Assembly: GCA_006937955.1 (NCBI GenBank)
Contig: SSNP01000006.1
Span: 4,745,400 to 4,809,399 of the forward strand
Direction of reading: 5' to 3'
Source of the DNA: Pachypanchax playfairii
Lineage: Eukaryota; Chordata; Actinopteri; Cyprinodontiformes; Aplocheilidae
DNA length: 64,000 bases
The notes below the pieces were generated by a model. That model had not been told where the DNA came from, ran no database searches, and worked only from the letters and a program-made list of their open reading frames with translations. Position numbers and translations under genes: made by a program. Shown here piece by piece: positions 1 through 10,640 of this stretch. Within the stretch, counting starts at the first letter, position 1. Each line of letters opens with the position of its first letter.

Positions 1-398
1 GATAAAATAGTTAGAATTCATCCTGATTTAAAGTCTTTAAAGATCTTATTTAAGCTCATGAGTTGCAGAGCGAAGCAGAAACACTTCAGCGTGTTCCTGC
101 ATTGTGTGAAGTTGCTGAAGGGTGAGTTGTGAATCTGGTAGAATGAGTGAAAAAAGTTACCAGAAGCTCTTTGTGGTTCATTCATTTAAGTGCTTCATTA
201 TGACATTTGTTCTGTCTGTTTGATCAGGTGGGAACATCCTGCAGGACACTAAAGTTTGAATGAAGTAAATATGTGTTAACAACACAATCAGGACAAGATT
301 AGAACGTTCAGGGACAAACTTACTGAAATAAACAGAATCATATTCATTCACTGCAGCTTCAACCACGTTACATGTTGTTTATGTGTGCAGTGGATTAC

Positions 399-563
399 CC
401 AGTATCGTATGTGTGCTATAGGAAACGCTCGATCATAACACACGTTCTCGCAGCCCGGCTGCTCTGTGTCACAGTTGAAATCTTCCTGTTCGTCTCCCCA
501 CGAGGACTCGGCCGCAGTACCGAGGACCAGAATACGGAAGATAAACAGGATGGTCAGCCACAC
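399..563 (-). CDS. Connexin (gap-junction alpha family) internal exon, isolated
   Basis: A 165-bp open exon (55 codons, phase 0 at both ends) encodes the end of the first membrane helix and the first extracellular loop of a connexin. It starts [15 protein letters not shown], continues with [10 protein letters not shown], contains the loop-1 cysteine pattern C-x6-C-x3-C ([15 protein letters not shown]), and ends AHIRYW. Connexins form hexameric gap-junction hemichannels and these cysteines make the loop disulphides. From memory the closest relatives are alpha connexins of the GJA5/Cx40 type. A clean acceptor (CCCCCAG) precedes the exon. A weak donor (GTAATC) follows the Trp codon, after which the similarity stops. 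Neither the start exon nor the second half (LQIIFVSTP-type sequence) is visible in the 398 bp downstream. It is either one exon of an unusual intron-split connexin gene running off the left edge, or a surviving fragment of a dead copy. Confidence 0.7.
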
Positions 564-1093
564 CTGGGGGGCAAAAATCAACAAAACTTCTTAATCAAAC
601 AGAAAAATAATAATTACAGGTGATTGTCAATTACAATAAGTAATAAAAATGTATTAAAATGTGAACAAAAGTAAAGCATGTGACAAATACATTTTTAAAT
701 TTCACTTTTTTTTTTTTTTTTTCAATCAAGCATTTAGATTTTTTGTTCACAATTTTTAGAGAAAATCAGATAAATGCAAACAAACCACCCCTAAAAGACA
801 AAAAACTAATAGATTTTAGACACTAACACCAAATATTTTCATTTTTATAGATTCTTTTAAATGATTTTCCTTAAAAATGATCTGGATTGGTGAAATTAAA
901 ACAACAGTGGGATCAGTCTTATCGTGAACATGCACATTGTTATTAGATATCTGCAGGATTCTGAAATCCAGGTCAGGACATAAACACAACACTTTTACAT
1001 TCATGTTTTATTTTTAGTGAGTAAAGGTTTGTCAGACTGTGTATTTCAGATGCTTCCTGGTGGTGTATGATGTTTGTGTTTTTCTGTGTTTAG
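564..1093. other. AT-rich stretch without recognisable gene
   Basis: There is a T-tract near 703-722 and otherwise plain AT-rich sequence. I see no coding signal beyond short shadows. Confidence 0.5.
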
Positions 1094-1237
1094 GTCATAC
1101 TTTGCCAACAGAGGTAGAATGCTCCTGTACTTCCTCCAGAAAGTTTCCCAGAAGGCTCCAGTCTGCCATGACCCAGTCAAAACCAGCCCTGAGTTTTTAA
1201 TTCACCTGCTGATGAAGTTTGAGTTGTTGAACTGCAG
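1094..1237 (+). CDS. Possible exon of an unidentified plus-strand gene
   Basis: The stretch is open in one frame between a TTTAG acceptor and a strong CAG/GTACGA donor. It encodes a leucine- and phenylalanine-rich segment: SYFANRGRMLLYFLQKV, then CHDPVKTSPEFLI, then LLMKFELLNC. A candidate upstream exon ends at position 121 (GAAGG/GTGAGT). In the matching phase it reads ELQSEAETLQRV through ALCEVAEG, open back to a TAA just before it, and joins in frame. Both pieces look helical. I do not recognise the family. No further exon is visible before 10.6 kb, so the gene would run in from the left and either end here or have exons I missed. It could also be a gene relic. Confidence 0.3.
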
Positions 1238-1709
1238 GTACGATTTCCACCTGAGTAACAAATAGCATGCATGTTTAAAACTACATCAGAGTGGGTCACG
1301 TGTGGCGTTCAAGTACCCCCCAGTTCTAGTTTATCTGGATAAAAGACAAGTGTAAATGAGAAGACTTCCAGAAAATAAACTTTAGTCCTACTTTTAAATA
1401 CTTATTTATCTCAACACTTTTATCCCAGAATTTACACGTATTCAAATATTTACACATAATAATAGTATTTATAAACAATGTTAACTCTGTTAAACCTTTT
1501 TTTTATGAGTTTAATGAGCTGCATGTGTATATACGCAGTGTGCACGTGTGTGTTCTTCTATTGTCTTGACCCCATTGAGTCCATCTCCACCCCGGATCCT
1601 GACCCCATTTGTAAAAAATGTCTGTGCCCGTGTCTTAGTTTAGCTTCCTGTCCAGTTCCCACACTCCCACTCTGTCTGTCTCAGGGGAAGGAAAACGAGA
1701 CGTCTGATG

Positions 1710-1727
1710 AAAACACACACACACACA

Positions 1728-1770
<43 letters not shown>

Positions 1771-2059
1771 GTGTGTTTTGTTATCCTTATGGGGACCGTC
1801 CATTGACTTCCATTGATTTTAGTAACTAGATTTATACCTAACCCAAACCCTTTTCCTAACCTTAACCATTACTGATCTATAACTAACCCTAAGACTAACT
1901 AAAACTCTATTCACACCATACCTATAAACCTAACCCCTAACCCTAAAAAGGGGAGTCCCCCTCATGGGGACCAGGCTTCGGTCCCCACAAGAACCCTCGG
2001 ACCCCAGAAAGATAGTAAAAGTCAGGAAACGGGTCCCCAAGAGGTCAGAAATACAAACC

Positions 2060-2092
<33 letters not shown>

Positions 2093-2095
2093 ATT
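1710..2095 (+). repeat. CA-flanked 'GGGGACC' interspersed element, copy A
   Basis: A non-coding core of about 290 bp (1770-2060) is flanked on both sides by CA dinucleotide runs. It begins GTGTGTTTTGTTATCC and carries a run of degenerate CCTAAC-like words. A 7-bp stem hairpin, GGGGACC-AGGCTTC-GGTCCCC, lies near 1966-1986. It ends near GGTCAGAAATACAAACCC. Three more near-identical copies lie at 3357-3645, 12558-12849 and 12889-13580. It has no ORF and no obvious terminal inverted repeats, so it is probably a non-autonomous element or a microsatellite-associated repeat of teleosts. Confidence 0.75.
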
Positions 2096-3234
2096 CTGCC
2101 TTTCACTGTATATTGTTGTGCTTTGAATCTGTTCTAATCTCTAATTTCTTTTTCTTCAAAACAAATCTAGAAGTTTAAAGTCTCCTTATTGCCACCTAGA
2201 GGTTGATGTGGTTATTACATATCTTATTCTGAAAGCTCATAAGTTTAATTTTATCCTAGAAGATATGATCACCTGTTTATCTTGTTATATCTGATGGGTT
2301 TTGAAGTATTTGATTTTTGTTTACAACATGACGATTTGTGCTTAATGTTTTTGTTCTTATCTTGTTTCCATAGTTTGCTTTCATTTTTTTCCTCTGCTCT
2401 TGCGTTGTTAATCCTGCATACCAGGTCCTTGTTCGTTAGTTGTTGCTCGCTCAGTATAAACAGTTTATTTCCATTTTCTTAATTGTTTTTTCCAGATACT
2501 TCTTGTTCTGCCCTCCTGTTAATTCAGTTTTAGCAACCAGCTCTTGTTTTGTTTTTATTAATGAAACAAACATACAGACTTTTTTGGTGGATTTAGTTAA
2601 TTTCTCTAAAGGGACATCAAATCTTTTAAAAAAAGAGACAAATAAGATAAACAATGTTTAGTGTCCTCCTTTTTGCACTCCATAAACATTTTAGATAGAT
2701 TCATAGAGGTTTTGATTAACATTTGAGAATTTTTCAAATTTTATTACATCAAATAGTCATATTTAATCTTAATCTCATTTTCAGCTACAGCTTGTCTTTT
2801 ACACTTTGCAAGACATGAATAATTTCCTGCAAAGTCCTTGTTCACTTTTATTCCATCCTTCTTCAGACTAGAGTACAAATATTATTAGTTCATGTTGTAC
2901 CTTTTACACACTTTATTGTACAAAATCTTTATTTTGTACAAAAATCCTAAAGTTTGAAGCAGAAAATAAAATAACACGGTTGATGAAACCAAAGAAAAAC
3001 CAAACCTCCGCTCTTCTTTATCAAAGTCCCCTCAAACAACCGTCCTTTCCTGTTTTTGTAAAAGTTAAGGACTTTGAACAAACTGTGTGTTTTGAATGTG
3101 AGTTTTCATGTCTTTCACAAGTGATCCCAACATCATTAATAACAATATTACTTCCCTGTATAGACTTTCCCCTGACCTTTAGCTGAGTGTGTGTTCATTA
3201 CCAAGCACTCTGTATTGTTCTGCATCCTGTCCTG
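2096..3234. other. Intergenic, nothing recognised
   Basis: AT-rich sequence with only short chance ORFs. No splice-bounded coding exon or repeat family was recognised. Confidence 0.4.
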
Positions 3235-3293
3235 ACCACACACACACACATACACCTACACACATACACCTACACACACACACACACACACAC

Positions 3294-3357
<64 letters not shown>

Positions 3358-3684
3358 GTGTGTTTTGTTATCCTTATGGGGACCGTCCATTGACTTCCAT
3401 TGATTTTAGTAACTAGATTTATACCTAACCCAAACCCTTTTCCTAACCTTAACCATTACTGATCTATAACTAACCCTAAGACTAACTAAAACTCTATTCA
3501 CACCATACCTATAAACCTAACCCCTAACCCTAAAAAGGGGAGTCCCCCTCATGGGGACCAGGCTTCGGTCCCCACAAGAACCCTCGGACCCCAGAAAGAT
3601 AGTAAAAGTCAGGAAACGGGTCCCCAAAGGTCACAAATCCCCCCCACACACACACACACACACCCACACACACACACACACACA

Positions 3685-3748
<64 letters not shown>
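3235..3748 (+). repeat. CA-flanked 'GGGGACC' element, copy B with long CA arrays
   Basis: The same core as copy A (3357-3645) sits between a CA-rich array at about 3235-3356, with CACCTACACA variants, and a second array at about 3646-3748. The ORFs predicted here are Thr/His or Val/Cys repeats from the dinucleotide and are not genes. Confidence 0.8.
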
Positions 3749-3750
<2 letters not shown>

Positions 3751-5495
3751 ACCTTTTTTCACCTCTTATAATTTATAATAAAAGATTATAAATCCTTGAC
3801 ATTGCTCAGACCTGAGGATGTTTTTCATGTGATAAAAACTTATTTATAACTTAAACCATTAATATTCCACCCATGACAATTTAATAAATGATCAACTTGA
3901 CATGAGCGAAAAACTGAGGTAATAATTTGGAGACAAAAATTAAATTCAAGATGAAAGATTTACAAACAAATAAAAGTCATAGTTTAACAAACTTTTGCTT
4001 CTTCGGTATTTTAAAATCAACCCAACGTCAAAATGTTTAAAAATATTTCATCTTTACGGTAGTTAACAAACTATACACAGGATGTTGTAGCTGCTCAACA
4101 AATATTATTTTACGTTTGTGAAATAAAACTGAAATTTGTTTCTATTTAAACAGAACATTTTAAAAAGCAGCTACAAGATCATTAGGAGAGATTTGAAAAA
4201 TGACTGTGAACATAAAGCAAAACAAAATCTACTGATAGTTTTTAGATTTAAACAGATTTTATGTTTATTATTCTGGTAAATATTTGGCCTCGTTATCCCT
4301 GAATCAAAGCATTAAATGTTTGAATCATATGGAAGACATTTACCTGATAAAATGCAGAAGAGAGCGATTGGATGGATTTACATGAAAACAAACAAACAAA
4401 AATAAAAGCTAAAGTTAAAGTGACGTCTCCGTCCTCTGCAGGTTTTGTTGAAGTGCCTTTGAGCAGGACTCTTTCCTTCAGCGAGGACTCTAATGGATCG
4501 TGAGCAGGTGTATCTGACTGGAGTTTAGATCTTTGTAATCCGATATTTCAAATTCAGACTGTCAAAGAAGAATTAAAGCAAAAAATTTGATGAACCAGTC
4601 AAAGATGAGATGATTTAAATCAGGTGACAGCGTTTGTCCAGTGGCAGACAGATGTGAGCAGTTTGTGTCCAAAAGCCTGGACTGAAATGAAACATGAGTC
4701 AGACTGTAATTTGTACTTGCCTCTCCCTCTCCTTCCCTCCTTCCCTCCTTCCCTCCTTCCCTCTCTGGCTCTTTTTCTTATCCACATCTCCAGAGGAAGT
4801 GGGCCCGGTGCCTCGCTGCCTGCTATTCAAAATTAATGTATGTGCTTCTGTTTGTTTGTCACATCTAAAGGAAGCCACATATTGTAGAAGGACACAATGG
4901 CTGCAGGATTGAGTCCAGCATTCCTTCATGAATTCTTCTCTATATGTCTTTCTTTACTTTTGATGCATTTTAAATAACTGATTTGGAGGAAAAAAACTTG
5001 CAGAAAACTTCCAGAAAGTCTGATAATGTGTATTTTTCATGCACTTGTAACTGAGAGGTGTGGAAGTGCACAATTTAAAAAAAATTAGCTTTTATTGTAA
5101 ACAATATTCGCAGTGAATAAGCTGATGAGTTGGTGTCACTGACTTCTTTTCAGAAGATGCCTTGAAGGACAAAAGACAAACTGCAACGAAATAAAGAGAC
5201 AGTGGGTTCAAGTGAGTAGTTTCAGGGAAAGGCAAAATAAAAATAGACTTGATGAAGTGGGATGGGGTGGTGACTGCACTGATGGCCAAACTAAAGTCAC
5301 TTGAAAGCATTCTGAAGAAATAAAAAAACAGACTTGTTCTTTTTTGGTAATTAATTCAGCGGTTATTAATTCACTTCATGTGCCACAGACTTGCCTAGAT
5401 TAGTTGATTTCCTTCCAGCTCCTTGAAACAAAGATTCATTTTTTCCTGAAAAGTGGTTGAATTAAAAGTTCCTTGTAAAATAAATATGACAACAT
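3749..5495. other. Intergenic, low-complexity CT patch only
   Basis: The only notable feature is a pyrimidine-rich (CCTT)n patch at about 4723-4762. No coding exon was recognised. Confidence 0.4.
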
Positions 5496-5499
5496 AAAA

Positions 5500-5647
5500 A
5501 TGTGTCTGGTCTGGTCCGGTCCGGTCCGGTCCGGTCCGGTCTGGTCTGGTCTGGTCTAGTCTAGTCTAGTCTAGTCTAGTCTAGTCTAGTCTAGTCTGGT
5601 CTGGTCTGGTCTGGTCTGGTCTGGTCTAGTCTAGCCTGGTCTGGTCT
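5500..5647 (+). repeat. Pentanucleotide satellite tract (TCTGG/TCCGG/TCTAG)
   Basis: About 29 consecutive 5-bp units are arranged in blocks. The order is TCTGG, then TCCGG, TCTGG, a long run of TCTAG, TCTGG again, and a mixed end. Confidence 0.9.
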
Positions 5648-5723
5648 TTGAGTGAGGGGATCATAATTTGAAATTCATGGTCTGATTTTAAAAGATTATT
5701 TGCATTCAGTCAAAATCACAATG

Positions 5724-5772
5724 TCAAGTCAAGTCAAGTCAACTTTATTTATATAGCGCTTTAAGAACAACA
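5724..5772 (+). repeat. Teleost interspersed-repeat end (ACTTTATTTATATAGCGC type)
   Basis: The sequence has three TCAAG units followed by ACTTTATTTATATAGCGC and TTTAAGAACAAC. From memory this is a common end of dispersed teleost repeats. Only the end is present. The bases that follow, up to 7017, show nothing recognisable. Confidence 0.5.
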
Positions 5773-7017
5773 TTTAAGAACAATGTGTCAAAGAGTCTAA
5801 GTTTTGTACCACTTCAGGAGGTCAACTTGAATCATCCATGACTCTGATGCAGACCACAGATATGATTCTTCTTTTAATAAAAATAATAAATAAATCCCTC
5901 TAAAACTAAACAAGGTCTAGTTGCTTTTGGTGTTAATGTGTAACTAAAACATTTAAAGAATGAATGATGCTATCTTTAATGCACTGGACAGCAGCAACTG
6001 CTGATGACATCATCTACATCAACACCATATAATGTTATTAGAAAGATCTGTGTCCCATTTTAAATAAAATGTTCAAATACCGTCTCGGTCAATATAAAAT
6101 GTTGGATTACAAAATCCAAAGAAATATTTATGTTTGTGGTCAGAGATTTCATCCTTTTTCATCAACAATTTAAACTCCTGGAAAACCAGCGATTCTGATT
6201 TCATATATTTCTATCAGTTTGTTTGTGATTTCCTCACTCCATTTCCCTTTAACTCTTTTTACTGATACTTTGCATGAGTATAAAATAATGAAACAATATC
6301 TTCAAAGTGATAAAGAAAACAACAGTTTGAACAATAAATAATGGGCAGAGATGCAACATGTGACAACGTTTCATGACTGCAGAATGACAGAAGCACTAAA
6401 TCTACACACAAAATCTATCTTAAGGCTTTTTTATTTAGCATGGAAATTTTATAGAGGCGGGGACTATTCATTTAAGACAACTTGTGATAGTTTCAAATGC
6501 GCCACAAATCCCCTCAGGAGATGATCATTATGTTTTATCTCTACCATCTGGAGCCATGGTTTTACCATGTGAAACTTAAAACATGGTGATAAAACCCACT
6601 AAACCACCACAAGTGTTAGCAAACCTAAAGTTATTTTTGATTTTGAAGAGCTTCAAATGTGATAAGGTTGTTTTTTAATGTGTTAAGACAGTGATCAGTT
6701 GTGAGTGAAGCTGAATTAAAACTACAACCAGTTGCTTCATACTGAGTTTATGCTATTTGGCTCCAATTTATAAAATTCTGTGAACTTGTCTCAGATCTGT
6801 GAAATTTAAATAAAGCTGTAGTCATACGGGGGAAGAACCCAACGTATTTCCCAAAGACATAACTTTGATAACAGCTTTTTGGTTTCATATGATCTGTTTG
6901 ATCAAAAGTGCTTATTCTTTTACCAACTTTCTAAAAAATCTGCACAATCCAGGATGAATAGAAAGTCACATTTTGTTTGTTAAAGGCAGTTTAAATTGAT
7001 TTCAGTTTGGCTCATGT

Positions 7018-7265
7018 CCTGTTGGGCTGCATGGTGGTACAGTTGGTACCACTGTTGTCTTTCAGCAAGGTTGAAAACCCAGTTTGGATTTTTTAGCATA
7101 GAGTTTGTATTTTCTCCTTGTGCAGACCAAAAACATGCATGTTGGTTAAAGGGCAACTAGGGCTCTAGGTGTGAATAGCTGTTGGTGTTTATGTGGTCTT
7201 GTGATGGACTGGTAACCTGTCCCACAACTAGGTTGGTGCTCAAACTCCCCTGTGACAGAGCAGGA
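7018..7265 (+). mobile_element. Degenerate SINE-like repeat (GGCTGCATGGTGG... type)
   Basis: It starts GGGCTGCATGGTGGTACAG. It then has CTCCTTGTGCAGACC, CAAAAACATGCATGTTGG and GTGATGGACTGGTAACCTGT in the order known from a very common teleost repeat family. It is degraded, with diverged ends. Confidence 0.6.
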
Positions 7266-7844
7266 TTGTTACCTGTTACATGCTCATATTACAACGTGGG
7301 AAGCTGGTAGTTAAATTGAAATTTGATTTTAAAAGATCTAGTTAACCAATGTGGAACTGATTAGCTGATTTTAATATTTTTGTGATTTTTGTGTTTCCTG
7401 TCTGATGAATTATTAATTTTGCTATTTAATTTCTTATTTCTTTAATAGGAAACAGAGAGTATTAAAATTATAATATAAATTGTATCACAAATTATTTTAC
7501 AATAAAACTGATTGGTCATTCACGTCCTTTTAGATATTTAAAAATTAAATTTTAACATTTTCACATGAATCTGATACAAGTTTTGCAGAGATTTACAGTA
7601 ATGATAATTACATTAAAATAAATGCATTTATCATATATTTTTCTGATAAAACACGTTTACCGTACAGTTATTGTTTCTCCAAGGCTCATCTGAAACATCA
7701 AAATCAGAAAACAACACATTTTACTGTACTCATGTTTATTCCATTTTCTCATATACAGTATGTCAAAGTTTTGTTTGTTGTTTATAAAGCTCTAAAAAGT
7801 CTTTGATTTACTTATTTATCAGAATCAGTTTGTGCTGACACTGA

Positions 7845-8140
7845 GACATCATGCACCATCAAACAAAGAGCAGGGGCTCCTCAAGGATGTGTTTGCAGTC
7901 CCATATTCTTTCATCTGTTGACACAAATTGAGCACAATCAGCATGTATGATGAAGCTCATGACAGATCTGACAGAGCAGGTCTTTATGACTCTAGATCTC
8001 TCTATGTTTCTTAAAACCATACTGCTGACCAAGAACGCTCCACAGAAGAAACATTTCCTGAGGAGAAACATCATCTTTTATTGGGGCAAACTGAAACTGA
8101 CAGAAAGACTCTGTAATTTGTATTGAGAGCTGAAACAGAG
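7845..8140 (+). pseudogene. Probable LINE reverse-transcriptase relic
   Basis: The plus strand translates to RAGAPQGCVCSPIFFHL, which resembles the GAPQGCVLSPLLF reverse-transcriptase motif of teleost non-LTR elements. It is soon followed by stops. A later piece reads APQKKHFLRRNIIFYW, like a 3' part of the same polyprotein. The active-site (A/T)DD segment is missing. It is a short, inactive remnant. Confidence 0.45.
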
Positions 8141-9419
8141 CTGAAAGCTGTCATCACATCCTTGCCAACTCAGCTAAGTGTGTGTTTGCAAGCATCACAC
8201 CTCTGTTATCATGCTGCATTAGGCTCACAAGAAGAGCGATAACATTTGTTTCCTCAAATGAGAACACACACACTGATACATTTAACGTTCACATACTCAG
8301 ACTGACCTCTGGACTATTTATAGGGAGGTGTCTATTGGAGTTGCACCAAACACCAGGAAAGTGGTTTTATCTGCACCTCTTCTGATGCACAGCTGACAGT
8401 CACGACACAGAGGGATGCTAAAAGGATGACTAAGATTAACTTGTTTACTAACCAACAAAGTCACGAAAAACCCTCAGGTCATCTTACACTCCTTTTTTAC
8501 ATAACTGATCATTTTCCTGTCACTTTGTAGTGGCTTAAATTATTAAAATATTATTTTGTGGAACATGGAGGTTGAATGCAGGTGTTGAAGTCGATACTCT
8601 GGGTCGAGAACTGAATTTTTTCCAATATATCCAAACAGGCGCGGTGTCCATTTGTTGCATAGCTGGCATCAAAGGTGAAAGTAAACAGATCAGAGGTGAC
8701 GGGTTTATGATAAGTAAGAGAAGGACACTGAGATCGTGTCAGCAAGGCTGTAGTCAATCAGCAGCCTTCAGTACGTTGATGTGATCACCGCTGGCTCATG
8801 TTGACGCCCCAGATCAGATAAGTTCAAATTCAGTATTTCTGCCAAGGAAGTTCTAGTACCATGCAGTTTATTTGATGTTTGGTTTAACAACAAGATGATT
8901 GGAAATGTAATGAGCAGATGCAGATGAAATTTTCAGAAAGGGCTGGAAATTGTTTTTGGGACTGATCCACATCGACTGGATCAAGTTGTTTTTCAAAGGA
9001 TTGTTTTTATTATTGCAGGAAAACAGTTTATTTAATAGTAAAGAGCATCAAAGCAACCAGGCAGTAATCATATGAACAATTACTGAGCAGATAATATTCA
9101 ACTGTTGATTTTTGTTCAAACCAGAGGAAAATACTCAAAGAAAAACTCTGATTGTTGAATCTTATTTTTAAAATAAAGACACTATTTAGTAACATTTTGC
9201 CCTTCAGGATATTCAGTGATCAACAGGTACTTTTATACTACATGGTTTCTGGTGTTACTATTGTTTGTTTTTTGTGATATTTCTGCTGCTGATGTGATGC
9301 TGTTTTGTATTCCATGCTGTGAAGGACCTCCGGCAGTGTCCTTTTGATGAACTCTTCTAAAAAATGTCTTCTTCTTCTAAAAATTGTGTTAAAAATGGTT
9401 TAAATATGTTTTTAATAAT
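8141..9419. other. Intergenic, nothing recognised
   Basis: Only short chance ORFs are present. No exon, RNA gene or named repeat was recognised. Confidence 0.4.
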
Positions 9420-9475
9420 AATAATAATTGATACTTTATTGATCCCTCCTGGGGAAATTCAGGCTCTGCGTTTAA
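9420..9475 (+). repeat. Retroelement 3' tail (TACTTTATTGATCCC type)
   Basis: An AATAATAAT run is followed by GATACTTTATTGATCCC and TCCTGGGGAAATTCA. From memory this is the 3' end of widespread teleost non-LTR or SINE elements. Confidence 0.5.
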
Positions 9476-9898
9476 TCCATCTTCATCTTTGTTCTGCTCT
9501 CTGCTGGTTTATATCTGGTATTGCAACAGCGCATCAACACACATCTTATTTAAGTTTGACTGTTTGGATTTTTGAGCAGATGTTTATATTGTTAAAATTA
9601 ATTTATGTGTCTGTTGTTTTTTAAAATATGTGGAAATGCAAGTGACTGATTTTGTTCTTTTAAAAACTTCTTGAACTTTTCATCAGTTATTAGTTATTAT
9701 GTATGTTTTGTTGAGGAAATTAGGTTAATTTTGTGGCATAAACCTAAATTTTCAGTATGGAGCGCTCTGGGTTAATGTTTTATACAAATGGCATTAAGTG
9801 CCTTTGCTTAATTTATTGACATGTTGATGGACTGAAAGGTGTCATAGCAACACAAAGAAAGTAGATGAGGAATGCATAGGTTGAATTAAAGGAGGCGC

Positions 9899-9912
9899 GC
9901 GCCCCCTAGTGG
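9899..9912 (-). promoter_or_regulatory. CTCF-like motif upstream of the follistatin-related gene
   Basis: The minus strand reads CCACTAGGGGGCGC, an exact match to the core vertebrate CTCF consensus as I recall it. It lies about 730 bp before the first coding exon of the fstl gene. Similar words also occur in teleost repeats, so binding is unproven. Confidence 0.4.
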
Positions 9913-10640
9913 CTGGCTGCAGTATAAGTTTTAGGCCCCACACCTTCCATGACAGAAAAGTGAAAAATATACAGTAACTCAGATCCTTTTTCCAGATGTT
10001 GACTCCTGTTGATCTACACAGTTTTTATGTTGTTGCTGCATTTTCAAATGTTATTCTTTTCTTATAAATTAATTTTATTTGATGATAAAATTAACACACC
10101 ATGATGACCACAGACTCCAATTTCAAAGTTACAAGTGGAAGTTTTAGGATTCACTTTTAGGTTATTAAAGCTGCATCATGTTAGTGGCTGTTTGAAACTG
10201 TCTGAACATGTCAGCTGTTTGTGTATCATTCACACAGATAATGACAGTCGGTGTTGGGAGGGTTTTGGGGAAGATGGGAGGTGGGGGTGAAATTCTGGAC
10301 AGCTGCTCCTCTTTCTCTCTCTACATCACCCCTCCTCCTCATCCTCTCTTCTCTCTTTCACCTCTTTTTTTATTTCCAACTCAGATGTTCATCTGCAGAG
10401 CATGCAACTTCACTGATCACTGTCTTTCATGACATTTATCTGCAGTAATTTGTGACGGAGAACTTGAATGTGGATTGTCTGCTTCATACTAGCTGTTTGG
10501 ATGTTGACTGGTTGATATGTGTAATGTCATACCTAAGGTTAGTTCTTCAACGTTTTATTTTGACTTCTGAATAATTAATTAAAAAAGATTATCCTTGTCA
10601 TTGCATGATGTCTGATGAATAAATGTTTTTTCCTCTTAAG

